The position numbers were made by a program, and so were the translations under genes. From CAIKLP01 sp965279595 (lineage in GTDB: Bacteria > Bacteroidota > Bacteroidia > Sphingobacteriales > Sphingobacteriaceae), in assembly GCA_965279595.1 (NCBI GenBank), contig CBDIIF010000009.1, positions 1-64,000 of the forward strand: 64,000 nt of DNA, in the 5' to 3' direction. Positions 10,601 to 23,510 of the stretch are shown here, piece after piece; the stretch's first letter is position 1, and every line of letters begins with the position of its first letter. The notes below the pieces were generated by a model that searched no databases, was not told the origin of the DNA, and saw only the letters and a list, made by a program, of their open reading frames with translations.

Positions 10601-13600
10601 TTTAGGATTCTGCTATACAAAAAAAACAAATTGTGCTGATTATACAATTAACTCCACTATATATGATACTTCAATTAAAAAGGCAAAATATTGCTCATCT
10701 ATAGAATCGAATAATTCAAAATGCTCTTATGATTAAAAAACAGACAAATGTGTAGTAGCAGGGGGTTGCTAATATGTAACTTTTTCTGAATCATCTGAGC
10801 CAGACGAATCTGAAAAATAGGCTATCTGTCTTAATTCTAGAAATTATGGTGGATAAATTTGTGTGTATATAAGGAGCCTAATTACCAAATGTTCAGAGCC
10901 CGCCGATAATTGTAATATTTATAATATGAGCGGAGACTTAAGTCATGCTGAAAGGCAGGCATATTGTCAAAATATGGTCAATTCGAATGGAGATACATGT
11001 AATTATGCTCTTGGTATTCCATCTTGCATGGATTATTAATATATACCTAGAATAGTATAGTGTAATTAATACTACACATATTAGTCCACAGATGCTGATA
11101 ATTTAAAATTTTGTTCGAATTTAACTCCAACAAAGAATGGTCCTAAATGTAGTTATTCTCTACGTAGACCTGAAAGTTGTAGTGATTTTGGTTGCTCAGA
11201 TTAATCATCGACTACTTGTGCTAATTATCCTTCGTTATGCATATATAGTGGTATTTCCTGTATTAGCCTACAGGCAACATGCGCTGGCTATACAATTGAA
11301 ACTTCTGCCACAGACAAGACTGTTTATTGTAAATAATTAACTGGCACAACAGGATCCAAAAAATGTGCATACAATGGAGCTACAAGCACAACAAACTGCT
11401 CAGATAGAGCTTGTGCTGACTTAGCATCAAGCGATAGCTAAAAAACATGCACTGATTATTTATCGACATGCACATATGATGGAACTAAATGTGTTAGTAG
11501 TTTGGATTGCACCACAATAACTCTAACTGGAACAACGGATTCAGATAAGGTAACCTTCTGTAATAAATTGGGTAATGGTAAAAATTGCACTTTTGTGAGT
11601 GGAGGAGATAAATGCGTAACCACAAAAACTGATTGCAAATATCCCATAGGAGCTCTAACTATCACATAAGCCTTAGCAGCATGCAGTGTAACATAGGATT
11701 CTAATGGTAAATATTGTGGTTATTCAACTGGTAATACTTGTGAAGCCAGATCATGTGTAAATACAATTAAAGCATCTTCTACTTAAGACTGTGTAGATTG
11801 GTTGGCTGGATGCGAGTTAGATTCTACAAGCAGTTGCGAAGCTAGAAATTGTAATGATGCTCCAATTACCCTAAACACAGACACTCTTTGCGGGGAATAT
11901 AAAAGTGGATGTTTAACAACATTAAAAGGTTGTATAGACTCAAATTAACCTTGCTCACAATATAAAGGAGATGCCACTTAGTGTTAGTCGTTTACAGGAA
12001 ATTATATTAAGTGCAATAATAAAAATCCTATCCCAACAGTGAACGATTCATGCGTGGATAAAACTTGTGCTGATAACACTGTGGCTTTAAATAATGCTGA
12101 TTGTGACAAATGGTACCCCTCAAAATGCATTTGGAATGGAACTAAAGGATGTTGGGATAATACTAAAAATTGTGCTGACTTCTAAGGAACCGTTGATTCA
12201 TGTAAAATATACAAGGCAGCAGATGGTCCTTGTTCAGGAACAGGATTAGGAACAACTTTAGCAGCTTGCTATTCAAATAATATCTGTACCAATGCTCCAA
12301 AGTCAATCACAACAGATTCAGATTGCAAGACTTGGCACTCAAATTGCGTTACAAATGGTTTTGGATGTATCCCAAAGACATCTAAGTGTACAGATATAAT
12401 TGATACCTCTGTTTGTTCATCATCAGCTTTGAATTGCTCACCAACTGGAAAATAATGCTTAACAAAACCAACAATATGCTCATAGTTTGCTACTGCCTCT
12501 GATTGCAATAATTTACTACTTTTTGGAGCTACTAGTGCTTCATGTGGATGGGATACCACCAGAGCCTCTTTAAATTGTGTGGATTTAACTTGTGAATTGT
12601 TACCTGGAACTTTAACTACAGATGGTCAATGCGCATCCAGATTGACTCAAGGAACATGCACAACATCAGGAGCTGGTTGTGTTACCAAAGATTTTTGCTC
12701 AAATTACAAAAGCTAAGCAATTTGCCAAAATGCCAAATCCAAAGATGCCTAAGGATCCTGCGCTTGGGAGAACATCTCCTGCAGACCAATCAAATGTGAG
12801 GATAAAACAGGAACAAGCGATGATGTTTGCAATACCTATTTGACAGGATGCCGAACGAATGGAGTTAGTTGTGTTTCATCAGCAATTTTAATTTGTTAAA
12901 ATTTATCTAGAAATGTATGCTTAAAAGATGGATCTGGAAATCCTTGCTATTGGTTCTAAGGGATGTGCTAATAATATGTTGCTTGCACCAGCTTAAGTTT
13001 AACATCCCATGCCACTTGTTAACTAGCTTCACCATTTTGTACAACTGATGGGACTAAATGTGTTGCAATTGATAAATGTGCAAAACTAGCAAAACCAAGC
13101 TGTTTTATAGGAACTGATGGCACTTGTGGATGGGGATAGACATCTACTTAGACAGCTTAATAATGTTAGATATTTACGAGTTGTTCTGCTTTTAATGGGA
13201 CAAGTGCTGAAGACTGTGCATCATGGGGAACAAAATGTATTAGTGATGGAACTAAGTGCATAGATTAATCTTCATGTGCAAGTTACTTAACTTAGGCTTC
13301 ATGTGGAAATTTGGGAACTGATGGCAAATGTTAATGGGTTGCTGGCACAGGTGCAACAGGAACTTGTAGATTAAGGTAGTGTTCAGATGCAACAGCCGCT
13401 GATGTTCAATCTCTAACAACATATGTTGGATGTAATTCCTTCGTCATTAATTCAAGCACCAAATGTAATACTAATGGAACAAGTTGTGTAGCCTTAGGAA
13501 CATGTTCAACTTATTAGGTTTAGGCAGCTTGCCAAGTTGGCACAGACGGAGATTGCTTCTGGGCAACTGCTAATTCCAGCACAAACACCACTCAATCTTG

Positions 13601-14219
13601 TGGATTAAAGACTTGCACAGATTTGTCATTAACAACCTCATCATAATGTGCTGTAGCTATAAGTAAAGTAGATTGTGTTTCAGATGGAACAAAATGCATT
13701 CCAAAAGCAGCATGTTCATCTTATACAACTAAAGAAGCTTGTTCAGGAAAAGGAACTGATGGTTAATGTGTATTTACTCCAACCAATTCAACATCGCCAA
13801 ATCTAGGTACTTGCAAAGTATTTACATTATGTTCTGATGCTGATAGCGATTCAATTGCTTGTAACACAAATCCCTCATGCCATTTTTTAATTAACGGAAC
13901 ATCAACTACTTGCTCTTAGCATACCTGTGCATCTAAAGCATAAGGCTCCTTATGCAATCCAATACCAAATTTTGATTTATCAACATATTCAATATGTGTG
14001 TTGAGTGGAACACAATGTGTTGCTGGAAACCCTAATTCATTATCATAAGGTCTATGTTACGAGAAAAGTGTTTACTCTTATACATGGAATCCATCATCAT
14101 AAACTTGTTAAGCATGTAAATAGATCAGTATTAACAATACTGTTAATAACACCAATAATTAGACGAATACATTTGAAAAACTCTTATGCTGCTTGGCCCT
14201 ATCCCTAATTTTGATGTGA
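7675..14219 (+). CDS. Surface antigen A (GPI-type, Cys-rich), one in-frame TGA
   Basis: Starts MKTFLVIAMLIIMATTQ, a signal peptide, followed by VCSNLLNQFDC and an (AsnSerThr)n stretch. Introns of 23 nt (7889-7911) and 24 nt (8179-8202) restore the frame. The spliced frame is exactly 2166 codons. It consists of repeated modules of the form C..Y.GT....C...G..G.C......C......T...C..Y...C of the Paramecium immobilization-antigen type. The C-terminus has an Asn/Thr stalk (NNTVNNTNN) and a hydrophobic tail fitting a GPI signal. These proteins coat the whole cell and cilia and are expressed mutually exclusively. One in-frame TGA (9387-9389, codon 556) interrupts an otherwise clean frame. So this is a recent pseudogene, a sequence error, or a gene needing readthrough. 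Confidence 0.85.
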
Positions 14220-14274
14220 GAAAAGTTGAAAAGTTCATGATATATTATCAAAAAAGAATTGAAATATTAAATTT

Positions 14275-14322
14275 AAAACATAAAACATAAAACATAAAAC
14301 ATAAAACATAAAACATAAAATA
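14275..14322 (+). repeat. AAAACAT 7-bp tandem repeat
   Basis: About six and a half copies of AAAACAT just after the end of antigen A. Simple-sequence tract; no function visible. Confidence 0.85.
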
Positions 14323-14334
14323 TATTTTATTCTA

Positions 14335-16200
14335 ATATTAGTAATTATGTTGTTTTAAAATTCATATAATTTATGTTGCACAAGGCACAATAATTAAATA
14401 TTATATTCCTGGATCAGGATGATCTTTTCCCATTCTTATGGTGTTCCCAAAGTAGTGATAAGTGTAAAAAATCACAATCTTCATAAATTTCACGGGATAC
14501 AAGAATAATTATATTAATAATAATCTAAATTAAAAATAATTCTATACTTTAGTGGCAAATTGCAGAAATTATACTTTAATTTTACTTTATAAGATTTAAA
14601 ATTCCCCATAGTCAAATTACACTCTTAGCAAATGAATAACATTGAAAGTAACGAATATAGTTATAATCTATCTTTATTATGGCCTGATAATTTTTAAAAA
14701 AGTATATTATTCATTATTTTATCCTAATAATAATTGTATGAACAAATCATAATACATATTTTCTAAACAATCTGCACACACCATTCCTATTGAGGATTAC
14801 TGTGGACTATTTTTTAATAATTTTATTTACCAATCATAACATTACCTATTACAGCGTTAAAATCTTCGTTTGCTCATGTGCTAATTATTTGAATGTTGAT
14901 GATTTGGTAATTTACTACAATTCAATAAATAAGATGCAATCACAAGAATTTGTAGCTGAATCCAAAATTCTATTGGTTTGAGTTTAATCCACAAAGGACA
15001 CATGATGATCCATAGGAACATTGCATGTCAAGCATATGTAATGGGACAGGCTTTAAATAATTAAAATCAATACTCTTTTTTGATTATGGATTTCAATAAT
15101 ATTTATATTTGCTATCTGCCCAAGAAAACCTATTGGTTATATCTGCAATTATCCCAAATAAATACTAAATTTTCCTAACTTGAATAAGTTTAATTAACAC
15201 CTATGTTTACATTTACATCATTCGAATTTGAGATACTCAAATAAAATTCACCATTAGAAACAATCATGAGAAATTAGATAATGCTCTGTTAATTAGGATA
15301 TCTAATAGCTTGCATTCTTATATTAATCAGCTATACCATAAAAGCAGTAAAATGATAATATTATCTTTCTAATTCCCTTGCTTGGAAATAATCTGAAAAA
15401 CAAGTTTTCTTGGTATAATCTATGATTGCTTATTCCCGTTATAGGTACTATATTCTCCATCCTTGAATCTGATATTATATATTCTCTAATAAACTCCTCA
15501 ATCATTAACTAAATAATTTAATTATTGTATAAGAATCATCAATAACAACTAATTTAAACAACTTTATTCCGTATCACATTAGGTTACCATATATGGAAAT
15601 GAATTTTTTAAAAACAATTTATTTATTTATTTTTAGACTCGATATTCTCTATAATCACGAAATTCTGTTCTTAAGAGAATCATATATTAATGATAAAACA
15701 TTTGTTTATAATAAAAAAAAATTTACATAATATTTTTCTGGTATAATCAATAATATGATAAACAGAGTACCTCCTAAATAATAAACAGTTTACAAACCGA
15801 GTAATTAATTTTGCTACTTCTCTTAATTTGTTGATGCATCACTTAGAAATATTTGAAATAATTTGATATCAGAGTGAAGTAAATCTATTCTTGATTATTC
15901 TAATGTTATTTGAATCAGTACTCCTTCTGTCGTTGACTATTATTCAATATATTGCTCATCGATTCCTGACAATTTGCTATGAATAATTTTCCAGAATTTA
16001 TGAAATGCAATATATCAATTATTTATGCAATTTTCTATTATCATAACTATCGATTTATTGACCTCAATAGCTACAACTATTGCATCTAATTATAATTCCC
16101 ATAAAACCTCTCTAAAACAATATCTAAGCATCAACCTTTGATCTTAAAATATAAAGTTGAGTTTTAGCTGCTATTTAGAAGAACTAAGGACCATCTTTTC
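14335..16200 (-). pseudogene. Second inverted relic of the D-type membrane protein family
   Basis: On the minus strand 14350-14480 matches D about 26130-26290 and 14640-15240 matches D about 24960-25640. The approximately 490 bp between those D segments are missing. The segment 15250-16200 is colinear with 3720-4900 of the first relic, including a common SDSR.ENI.PI peptide. One 60-aa minus frame (15323-15505) survives. Frames are otherwise broken. It keeps the ancestral reading at two places where D has small deletions, so it is useful for reconstructing D. The distal half belongs to a sequence I cannot identify. Confidence 0.7.
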
Positions 16201-16319
16201 TTTTGAATAAAGGCTGTTTAATGCTTTTATGAGCAGGAACTGAAAATGCTTAAAACTATACATCAATCTGTATTATAAATTTAGGTTATCAGCAATCCAG
16301 AGTCTCATCCTGGATCCAT

Positions 16320-16400
16320 AATATAATTGGTTACAAGGTCAGTGTTGTTTGCTGCATTGCTATTTTAAGATCATCTACTATACAAAAACTTAAGGATAAT
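16320..16400 (+). pseudogene. Short surface antigen remnant
   Basis: The stretch around TTGCTATTTTAAGATCATC aligns with the antigen remnant at 33960-34015 (GCGATACTTTAAGATCAG). That in turn matches antigen C near 46195. Sequence after it (16620-16870) is colinear with 34080-34310. Too short and broken to code. Confidence 0.4.
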
Positions 16401-16619
16401 ATCTACATAAAATAGAAGAAGATAAAGTTTAAATCAAATAACTATAGATTAGAAACATTTAACTTAAGAATATTAAGTATCGTGGCAATAGTATAATCTA
16501 TGATAGACAAATTAACTTAAAGAAATAAAGTAGTGCTGATTTAGAAGGGAATAGGAAAAAATTATAGATGTAAAGTTAGGAAAATTATAAATATAATTCT
16601 TGAAAAGCTTAAGCTAACT

Positions 16620-16870
16620 CTCATTCTCATACACAAAGTGCATAACCACAAGAATAGGAATGAATATTATCAATTTATATCATATATATATGTAAATAAT
16701 TGATAAATCCATAACTCAGTTTTTGTAGAATAGGGTGTAATAATGTGTAGATATTAAAGCTAGTTATATCTTTTAGATATTACCCATTTATACAGTCAGG
16801 TGAAAATGTGAAAAAGCGAGAAAGTGAAATATGAAGATGTCTTGAATTGAAGTGAGTAAAACCCATAATA
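16620..16870 (+). repeat. Non-coding segment duplicated at 34080-34310
   Basis: Shared landmarks in the same order: AAGAATAGGAAT, AATTTATAT...ATATA, TAATGTGTA, ACCCATTTA, AGAAAGTGA, GATGTC(T/C)TGAAT. A weaker third copy lies at about 6110-6310. In each case it follows an antigen remnant, so it marks the old 3' flank of a duplicated antigen block. Confidence 0.55.
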
Positions 16871-16983
16871 GAATTAATACTTTGACAACTCTACTGACTG
16901 CCGGTCCATCAAAAAAGTATTCTCCATATTTTATTGTGAGCAAGGAATCATAAAATACGCTCTTCTGGTTAATTATCTTTCTC

Positions 16984-17262
16984 TTAGGGGAAATACTGTA
17001 CTTCAGAACCTCAAAAAATATCTTAGAATCAAATAAAATTTATCAGGAATGCAATATCAGACATCAAGACTAACCATGAAGGTCTTGGACTTCGAGACAA
17101 ACCATTTAATATACAGTAGACTTCCACTCAAGGGAAATACTGTACTTAAAAACCAAAAAAAAAAATTCTTAAAATCCAATTAAATTTAATAGGAAGGCAA
17201 TCAAGACAAACTCCTTGGTTCTGGACATCAGGACAAACCAATTTTTATATAGTAGATAGCCA
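16984..17262 (+). repeat. Imperfect ~140-bp direct duplication upstream of antigen B
   Basis: GGGAAATACTGTACTT occurs at about 16989 and again at about 17129. Both are followed by AAATCCAATTAAATTTA-like and GACATCA-like blocks, AGACAAACCA, and TATA.AGTAGA...CCACT. Non-coding; ends about 150 bp before the antigen B start. Confidence 0.6.
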
Positions 17263-17270
17263 CTTTAAAT

Positions 17271-17412
17271 TTGTGTTTTTTAATTAGGTGTGACTTTATT
17301 TAGAATTATTTTTATTTTAATTAATGTAGTATATTTTGGCAATAATTATTCTTTGAACGAACCCTACTTTATAAATTAAATCCAGATTTGAATATTTCTA
17401 ATAATTAAAATA
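17271..17412 (+). promoter_or_regulatory. Conserved 5' flank of antigen B
   Basis: Same block as before antigen A (7531-7674), ending TTGAATATTTCTAATAATT...ATG. Similarity is strong only in this last ~140 bp, consistent with a retained promoter or 5' UTR. Confidence 0.6.
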
Positions 17413-19065
17413 ATGAAGACATTCTTAGTGATAGCAATGCTCATCATCATGGCATCAACACAGACAACAATAAACCCAAAGACTCAAGCATGTGTATGCT
17501 CAAATCTATAGAATTAACTCGACTGTAAGGCATTAACTGGATGCCAATGGACTCCCTCAAATAGCACAAATAGCACAAATAGCTCAAATAGCGTAAACAG
17601 CACAAATAGCACTAATAACACAAATACGGCCACCACATTAACAGGTATTGTATGATTTAATATATAGGAACTTGTGCTAATACCACAACCCCAATAGTAG
17701 CAATCCCTACCTTTTGCGGATCTATAACTAATGGAACAACATGCTCAAGACAAGTCGGATGTGCTTACCTTAATAACACATGCTAAATTTTCACCGGATG
17801 CTCTGCCTACGTCAAGTCAACCCACTCAAATTGCTAGCTAATAAGCACCCAATGTACAACAGATGGTCCACAATGTGCTTCACCGGTAGCATGCAACACT
17901 TATACGACTTAAGCAATTTGCAGTATTATTTATTCTATATATCTAGTCGAAAGCTAAGGAAGTACAACAAAAAACTGCAAATGGATACCAGCAGCTGGTA
18001 CTGCAACAGGTGACACATGCTCTGACACTACTTGTGCTGATGCTCCAACATCATTAGCTACTTTGGAATAATGTTAGGCATACATTTCCACCTGTTTCTC
18101 CACAGGCAAGGGTTGTGTTGCGACTCTACTTTCATGCACAACTTATTTGACAATAGATGGCTGTTCAACTAGAATAGGATCAGAAGGAAAATGCACGGAC
18201 ACAACCCCAGCATCATCAAATTGCAGAGCTTAAGTTTGTTCTGAAGCTACTACAGCAACTGCAACCAGTTGTGCGACATTTTTGTCATCGAGCACCTGTC
18301 TCTTTAATGGAAAAGACTGTGTTGCAAGTCCTTTACCTGCTTACAACACATACCTTGTCAGTTAGTCATGTGATAGCATGATCGGCAGTGATGGAAAATG
18401 CACAAAGGACAAAATATCATCAACGAACTGCAAATTATACACTTGTAATGATGCACCAACTTCAATAATAACAGATTCAGATTGTTAAAACATAGCTTCA
18501 ACTTGTGTCACTAATGGGTGAGGATGTGTCACTTCTCCTCTACCGTAATGCTCAACATATAGTGGTACAACATAAACTCCCTGCACCTCGTTCAAAGGAA
18601 GTAATGGAATTTGCAAAGCCTCAACTACGGCATATTGCACAGAGAGAACTTGCATGGACGATGAAGCAAAGACCTTTACAACTGATGCTTAATGTAATAG
18701 TTATTTTAAAGGATGCATCACAAAAGGACTGGGCTGTGTTGCAACAAGATTGCCTTGTGAGAATTACACAGGGACAGCGGATGAATTTGGTAAATTAATA
18801 GGTTCCACTGGGAATTGCACTTTTGATACAGTTGGTTAAGTTGGAACTAGTTGTAGAACTAAAGTATGTACTGATGCAGCTGCATCAACATTCAAAACAA
18901 ATTCAGAATGCTCAGCCTATTCATTCTAATGTGCCTCAAATAATGGCAATGGATGCATTGAGCCAGGCAATTGCACCACCATAAACAAAAAAGAGTTATG
19001 CTAAGCAAATAGTACTTGTAGCTACAATTAAATATGCTTGGATAGATCAACATGTGCGAATTACG

Positions 19066-19116
19066 GTACATAAAATCTTTGTTTATTAAACATTTAATAA
19101 TACTTACCCTTTTAAG
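19066..19116 (+). other. Possible 51-nt intron or insertion in antigen B
   Basis: GTACATAA...TTTTAAG inside a module. Reading through adds 17 codons between the Cys and the usual GT..YY motif; removing it restores normal module spacing. It is longer than the other introns here (22-26 nt), is a multiple of three and lacks TGA, so either reading keeps the frame. Confidence 0.3.
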
Positions 19117-19989
19117 GAACAACCTATTATGAAAGACCATGCACTTGGGGGGGATCTGCTTGTACTGACTAAATATGTCCCACAACATGCTCCTTAAAAA
19201 CTGATGATGCTTGCCAAGCTGCTTTGCCCGGATGTCTGACCAATGGTTCTGGCTGCATTGATATTTCATCTGATTGCTCACAATATAAAGGAGCTCTTGC
19301 AGATTGTGAAAAATTTAAAGGAGTTAATTAAACTACACAATGCACTTAAGATAGGACAGCTAGCTCTTCAAATACTGCATGTATAGTTAAGAATTGTGTT
19401 AATGCAAAGAAGTTCAATTGAGACTAAACTTCAGCTACTAATGTTTGTTCAACTTTCACTGGATGCTATTTTGATGGTAAAGATAATTGTACTAATGCAG
19501 GATGCACAACATATTTTGGGACTTAAGATACCTGTAAAAATGTAGCAAATGCAGTAGATGACTCAAATAAAAAATAGTGGTGTTGGAATACTTCAGATTC
19601 TTAATCTACTGCAAAATGTGCTGTTCGATTATGCACTGATGCTCCTGAGACATCAATTGACGACTCAACGTGTAATTCCTTTAAACCTGGGTGCGTGACA
19701 AATGGCAAGGGATGTGTTGATCCATCAACAGAATGTACAAGTTATGCAGGGACATTTGATATTTGTTCTAAATTTTATTCAAATGGTAAACAATGTACTG
19801 GTAGGACTCCTTGTATTCCTAGAACTTGTTCAGATACTATAGCAACTCCCAGCACATCGAATTGCACAGCATATTTAAGCACTTGTTAATATGATGGATA
19901 AATTTGTGTAACTACTGGTTAATGCAGCAGTTATAATGCAAATGGGGCCACTGAAACAGCCAAAGCTCTTATTTGTAATTAATTACAGA

Positions 19990-20990
19990 ATGCTGAAGGC
20001 GTTAATTGTGGATTAAAAACAGGAGAAACCAAATGCTCTGCAAAATCTTGTGATGACTTTTTCACTAAGGCCGATGATGCTACTTGCAAAGCATATTTAC
20101 CAACTTGCTATCTGTCAGCAACAGGCATATGCTCGGCAACAAAAATAGGAGCTTGTGACACTTATACACCTACAGGAGCAGATGATAATGCTAAAGCAAT
20201 GTCTTGCAATTAACAATTGGACAAGTTAGGGTCTGCTTGTGGATTTAGAACAGGAGTAGCTAAATGTTCTGCAAAATATTGTTATGATGTTTTCACTAAA
20301 ACCAATGATGCTGATTGCAAAGCATATTTAAAAACTTGTTATTTGTCAGCTTCAGGCACCTGCGCTGAAATCTTAGGATGTGACAATTATTATCCAATCG
20401 GATCAATAGATGCTGATAAAAAGGCAATTTGCAACAAATTTCTCGACAAGGATGGAAAAGCTTGTGGATTCAAAACAGGAGCATCTAAATGCTCTTCAAA
20501 ATCATGTGATGACATTTTCACTAAAACTGATGATGCAGCTTGCAAAGCATATCTACCAAGTTGCTTTCTATCAGCACCAAATAGATGTTAGAAGACGGGA
20601 TCTTGTGATACTTATATACCTTCAGGATAAAATGATTAGCTGAAAGCAACCTCTTGCAGTGAATTATTTGACTAATTAGGGGCTGCTTGTGGATTCAAAT
20701 CAGGAGCAACTAAATGTTCTGCAAAATCATGTACTGATATAATAACAGCATCAAACGATGCGGATTGTAAAGCATATTTGCCTAGTTGTTTTTTCATATC
20801 AAATAATACATGTGTAATTATATGTGATTCTTACACTGCTAAAGGGTCAGATAATACGGCTAAAGCCACTTTTTGTAACTCATTAATAGATAAAACTGGA
20901 GCAGCTTGCGGATTTTAAGCAGGGGCATCAAAATGTTCTCCAAAAGCATGTAATGATGTTTTCACTGCAACAGATGATGCATCTTGTAAT
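19990..20990 (+). repeat. Central ~225-bp tandem repeat of antigen B
   Basis: About five copies of a 73-77 aa unit beginning CGF..G..KCS.K.C.D.FT...DA.CKAYL..C. Copies begin near 20008, 20238, 20463, 20688 and 20908. The period is near 225 bp, a size typical of central repeats in Paramecium antigens. Copies are diverged, so not a very recent expansion. Absent from antigen A. Confidence 0.85.
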
Positions 20991-23510
20991 ATTTATTTGT
21001 CAAGCTGTAAATTAAACCCTGATTTGAGCTGTCTGTCTAAGGATTGTAAAGATTCTCAACTCACATTAACGACTGATGCAGAATGCAATGCTTATAGAAA
21101 AGGATGCGTTACAAATGGTGGTGGATGTCTTGATAGCGCTGTTCACAATTGTGCAGATTATAAAGGGACCAGAACAATTTGTTAAAATTTTACAGGTTTG
21201 GACGGTCCATGCACCAACACAGCTGTCGCTGGAGCATATAGTAATTATGCGACAAGACAGTGCGGAGATAATAATAATGAAATTAGTTAAGCAGCTTGTG
21301 ATTTGTGGTATCCCCCTTTAGCCGATGGTACTAAAAAATGTATATGGAATGGATTCAAAGGATGCATAGCCTTGACCACCTGTGATTAGATTAATGGAAC
21401 TGTGGATACTTGTGCACAAGTCCAAGCATCCGATTCTCCTTGCTCTGGAACTGCAATATCATTACCATCAACAACTAAGTGTATTTCTAATAAAAAAATT
21501 TGTAATAAAGCACCTACATCATTTACGACAGATGCTTAATGTAAAAGATGGCATAAATTATGCCTTTCTACAGGTTTTGGATGTGTTAGCGACTCAGCTG
21601 ATTTCTGCAAAAGCATTCTATCGCCAACACTTTGCTCATCATACAAAAATGATTAATCATGCGAATTAGCAAACTAATGTCTAACAAAACCGTCATCATG
21701 CTCAGACCTTAAATCTTCTTTTGATTGCAACAATACTATTTTAAAAGGAACAACAGTTACTTGTGGTTGGAACTCTGCTGCAAGTACTCCAGCATGCTTT
21801 TATTTGACCTGTGAATCATTGCCTGTCACACTGACCACTGATAGTGCCTGTTAAACTGCCTTGACACTATCAAAAATGAGTTGCACAACAGATGGTGCTG
21901 GCTGCATAACAAAAACTATATGTTCAGGATATACTTATGCTTCCGCTTGCGGTAAATCCTCTACAACAGACGGATAGAAGTGCATCTGGTCAAGTTCAGT
22001 TTGCAGAAATATCGTCTGCACAGACAACACAACAGCAACATCAGATTCTGATTGTGATACATACCTAAAAGGATGTAAAACTTCCGGTGCCGGTTGTTTG
22101 GGATCATTTGATTGCACAACCATAAGTACTGCTCATTTATGTTTGAAAGATTCGGCAGGAAATCCTTGTCTTTGGTATAGACCGTCCACTAACGCAACTG
22201 GCTCCTGCCATAGATATACTCAATGCACAGACATTTAATAGACCACTCATGCTGCATGTTAATTGCTTTCCCCACTTTGCACAACAGATGGAACCAAATG
22301 TATAGCAATAACAGGTTGCGCTAAAACAAGTCTTTAAGTCAGTTGCGTAGTTGGTACAGATGGAATTTGTGGATATATAGCCGCTAGTGGAACAACACCT
22401 GCCGGATGCGCTCCATTTACTAATTGTGCAGTTGCAACTGGAGGAACTTTAGCAGAATGCTAAGCGTGGGGGCCAAACTGCGTATCAAATGGAACTTAAT
22501 GCATATCATAAACTGCTTGTGTAGAATACTTGACAGAAGCAGCTTGTAGAAATTTAGGATCAAGTGGTACTGGTATTCAAAAATGCATTTTTTCTTAAAA
22601 CTTATGCAGACCCTAAATTTGCTCTGATGCCACAGCAACAACAGCGACAGCAATAGTCACCCATGCTGGATGCGCTGCTTTCCCAGCTATTACTCCATGC
22701 ACAACCAACGGTACAAATGGATGTATTGCATTAAGCACTTGTAGTTCTTACTCATAAACCCTTTCGGCAGCTTGTGTTCAAGGAACAGATGGTCCTTGCT
22801 TCTTCTAAACAACTACAATCGAAGCAACTGCAACAACCCCAGCTAGCACAACAACAGCTTGTCGATTAAAGTTATGCTCAGACATTTTGGTTACCACAAG
22901 TGTATCTTGCACAACAGCAGTAATTGGAATTGGATCAAGATGTGTTTTGAATGGAATCAATTGCGTTGCTTGGAGCATCTGCTCAACATACACCACTCGA
23001 TAGTCATGTTTAAGTGGGGGCTCTGATGGAGTGTGCGCATTTACTCCAGGAACTGATACAAATACACCGAACTTAGGAACATGCTAATTATTTACAGCCT
23101 GTAATTAAGCAAACTGGGATTAAATAGCCTGCAATTTGAAGAGTGCCTCATGCTATTTCACCCCAGCCCCCACAGGTGGAACAACTTCCTGCTCTGCTCA
23201 CAATTGTACCACTAAAGCAAGTGGATCTGCCTGTTAGACTGTTCCAAACTTTGATCTAACCCAATATCAGATATGTGTTTTAGCAGTAGGAACGTCAACC
23301 TGCCAACCTGGCATTCCAGCTGCATTCTCACAATCTTCTTGCTTTGTTTCAACATTATCAACATATACATGAAATCCAACAACAAATTAATGCTAGTCCT
23401 GTTAAACAGCAACAACACAAAATACAACAAATACAATCGACAATACGAACAATACCTATGGTTATTTAGTCAGTTTATTGATCACCATCGGCTTCATGAT
23501 CTCAATGTGA

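Larger units (their letters stand above)
17413..23510 (+). pseudogene. Surface antigen B, paralogue of A, three in-frame TGAs
   Basis: Signal peptide and first ~460 codons nearly identical to antigen A, with introns at the same places (17645-17667, 23 nt; 17923-17946, 24 nt). The spliced frame is 2017 codons with no frameshift. It ends in NTNNTYGYLVSLL and a hydrophobic GPI-type tail. The centre carries a ~225-bp tandem repeat. Three TGAs interrupt it. 18519-18521 (codon 354) replaces the TAA Gln seen in A; 19419-19421 is codon 654; 23370-23372 (codon 1971) replaces the Trp of the conserved YTWNP motif before the stalk. Absence of any indel over 6 kb argues for recent decay or selection on the frame. 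Confidence 0.85.

Noticed and set aside
18892..19281. 129-aa minus-strand ORF inside antigen B
   Set aside because: It is antisense to a continuous Cys-module frame and has no independent features.
19990..20990. CRISPR-like array
   Set aside because: The units are in-frame coding repeats of about 225 bp, not short palindromic repeats with unique spacers.
9387..23372. TGA as cysteine or selenocysteine in the antigens
   Set aside because: Antigen cysteines use TGT/TGC throughout, and the TGAs replace Gln and Trp where a paralogue can be compared; every clean gene also ends in TGA.
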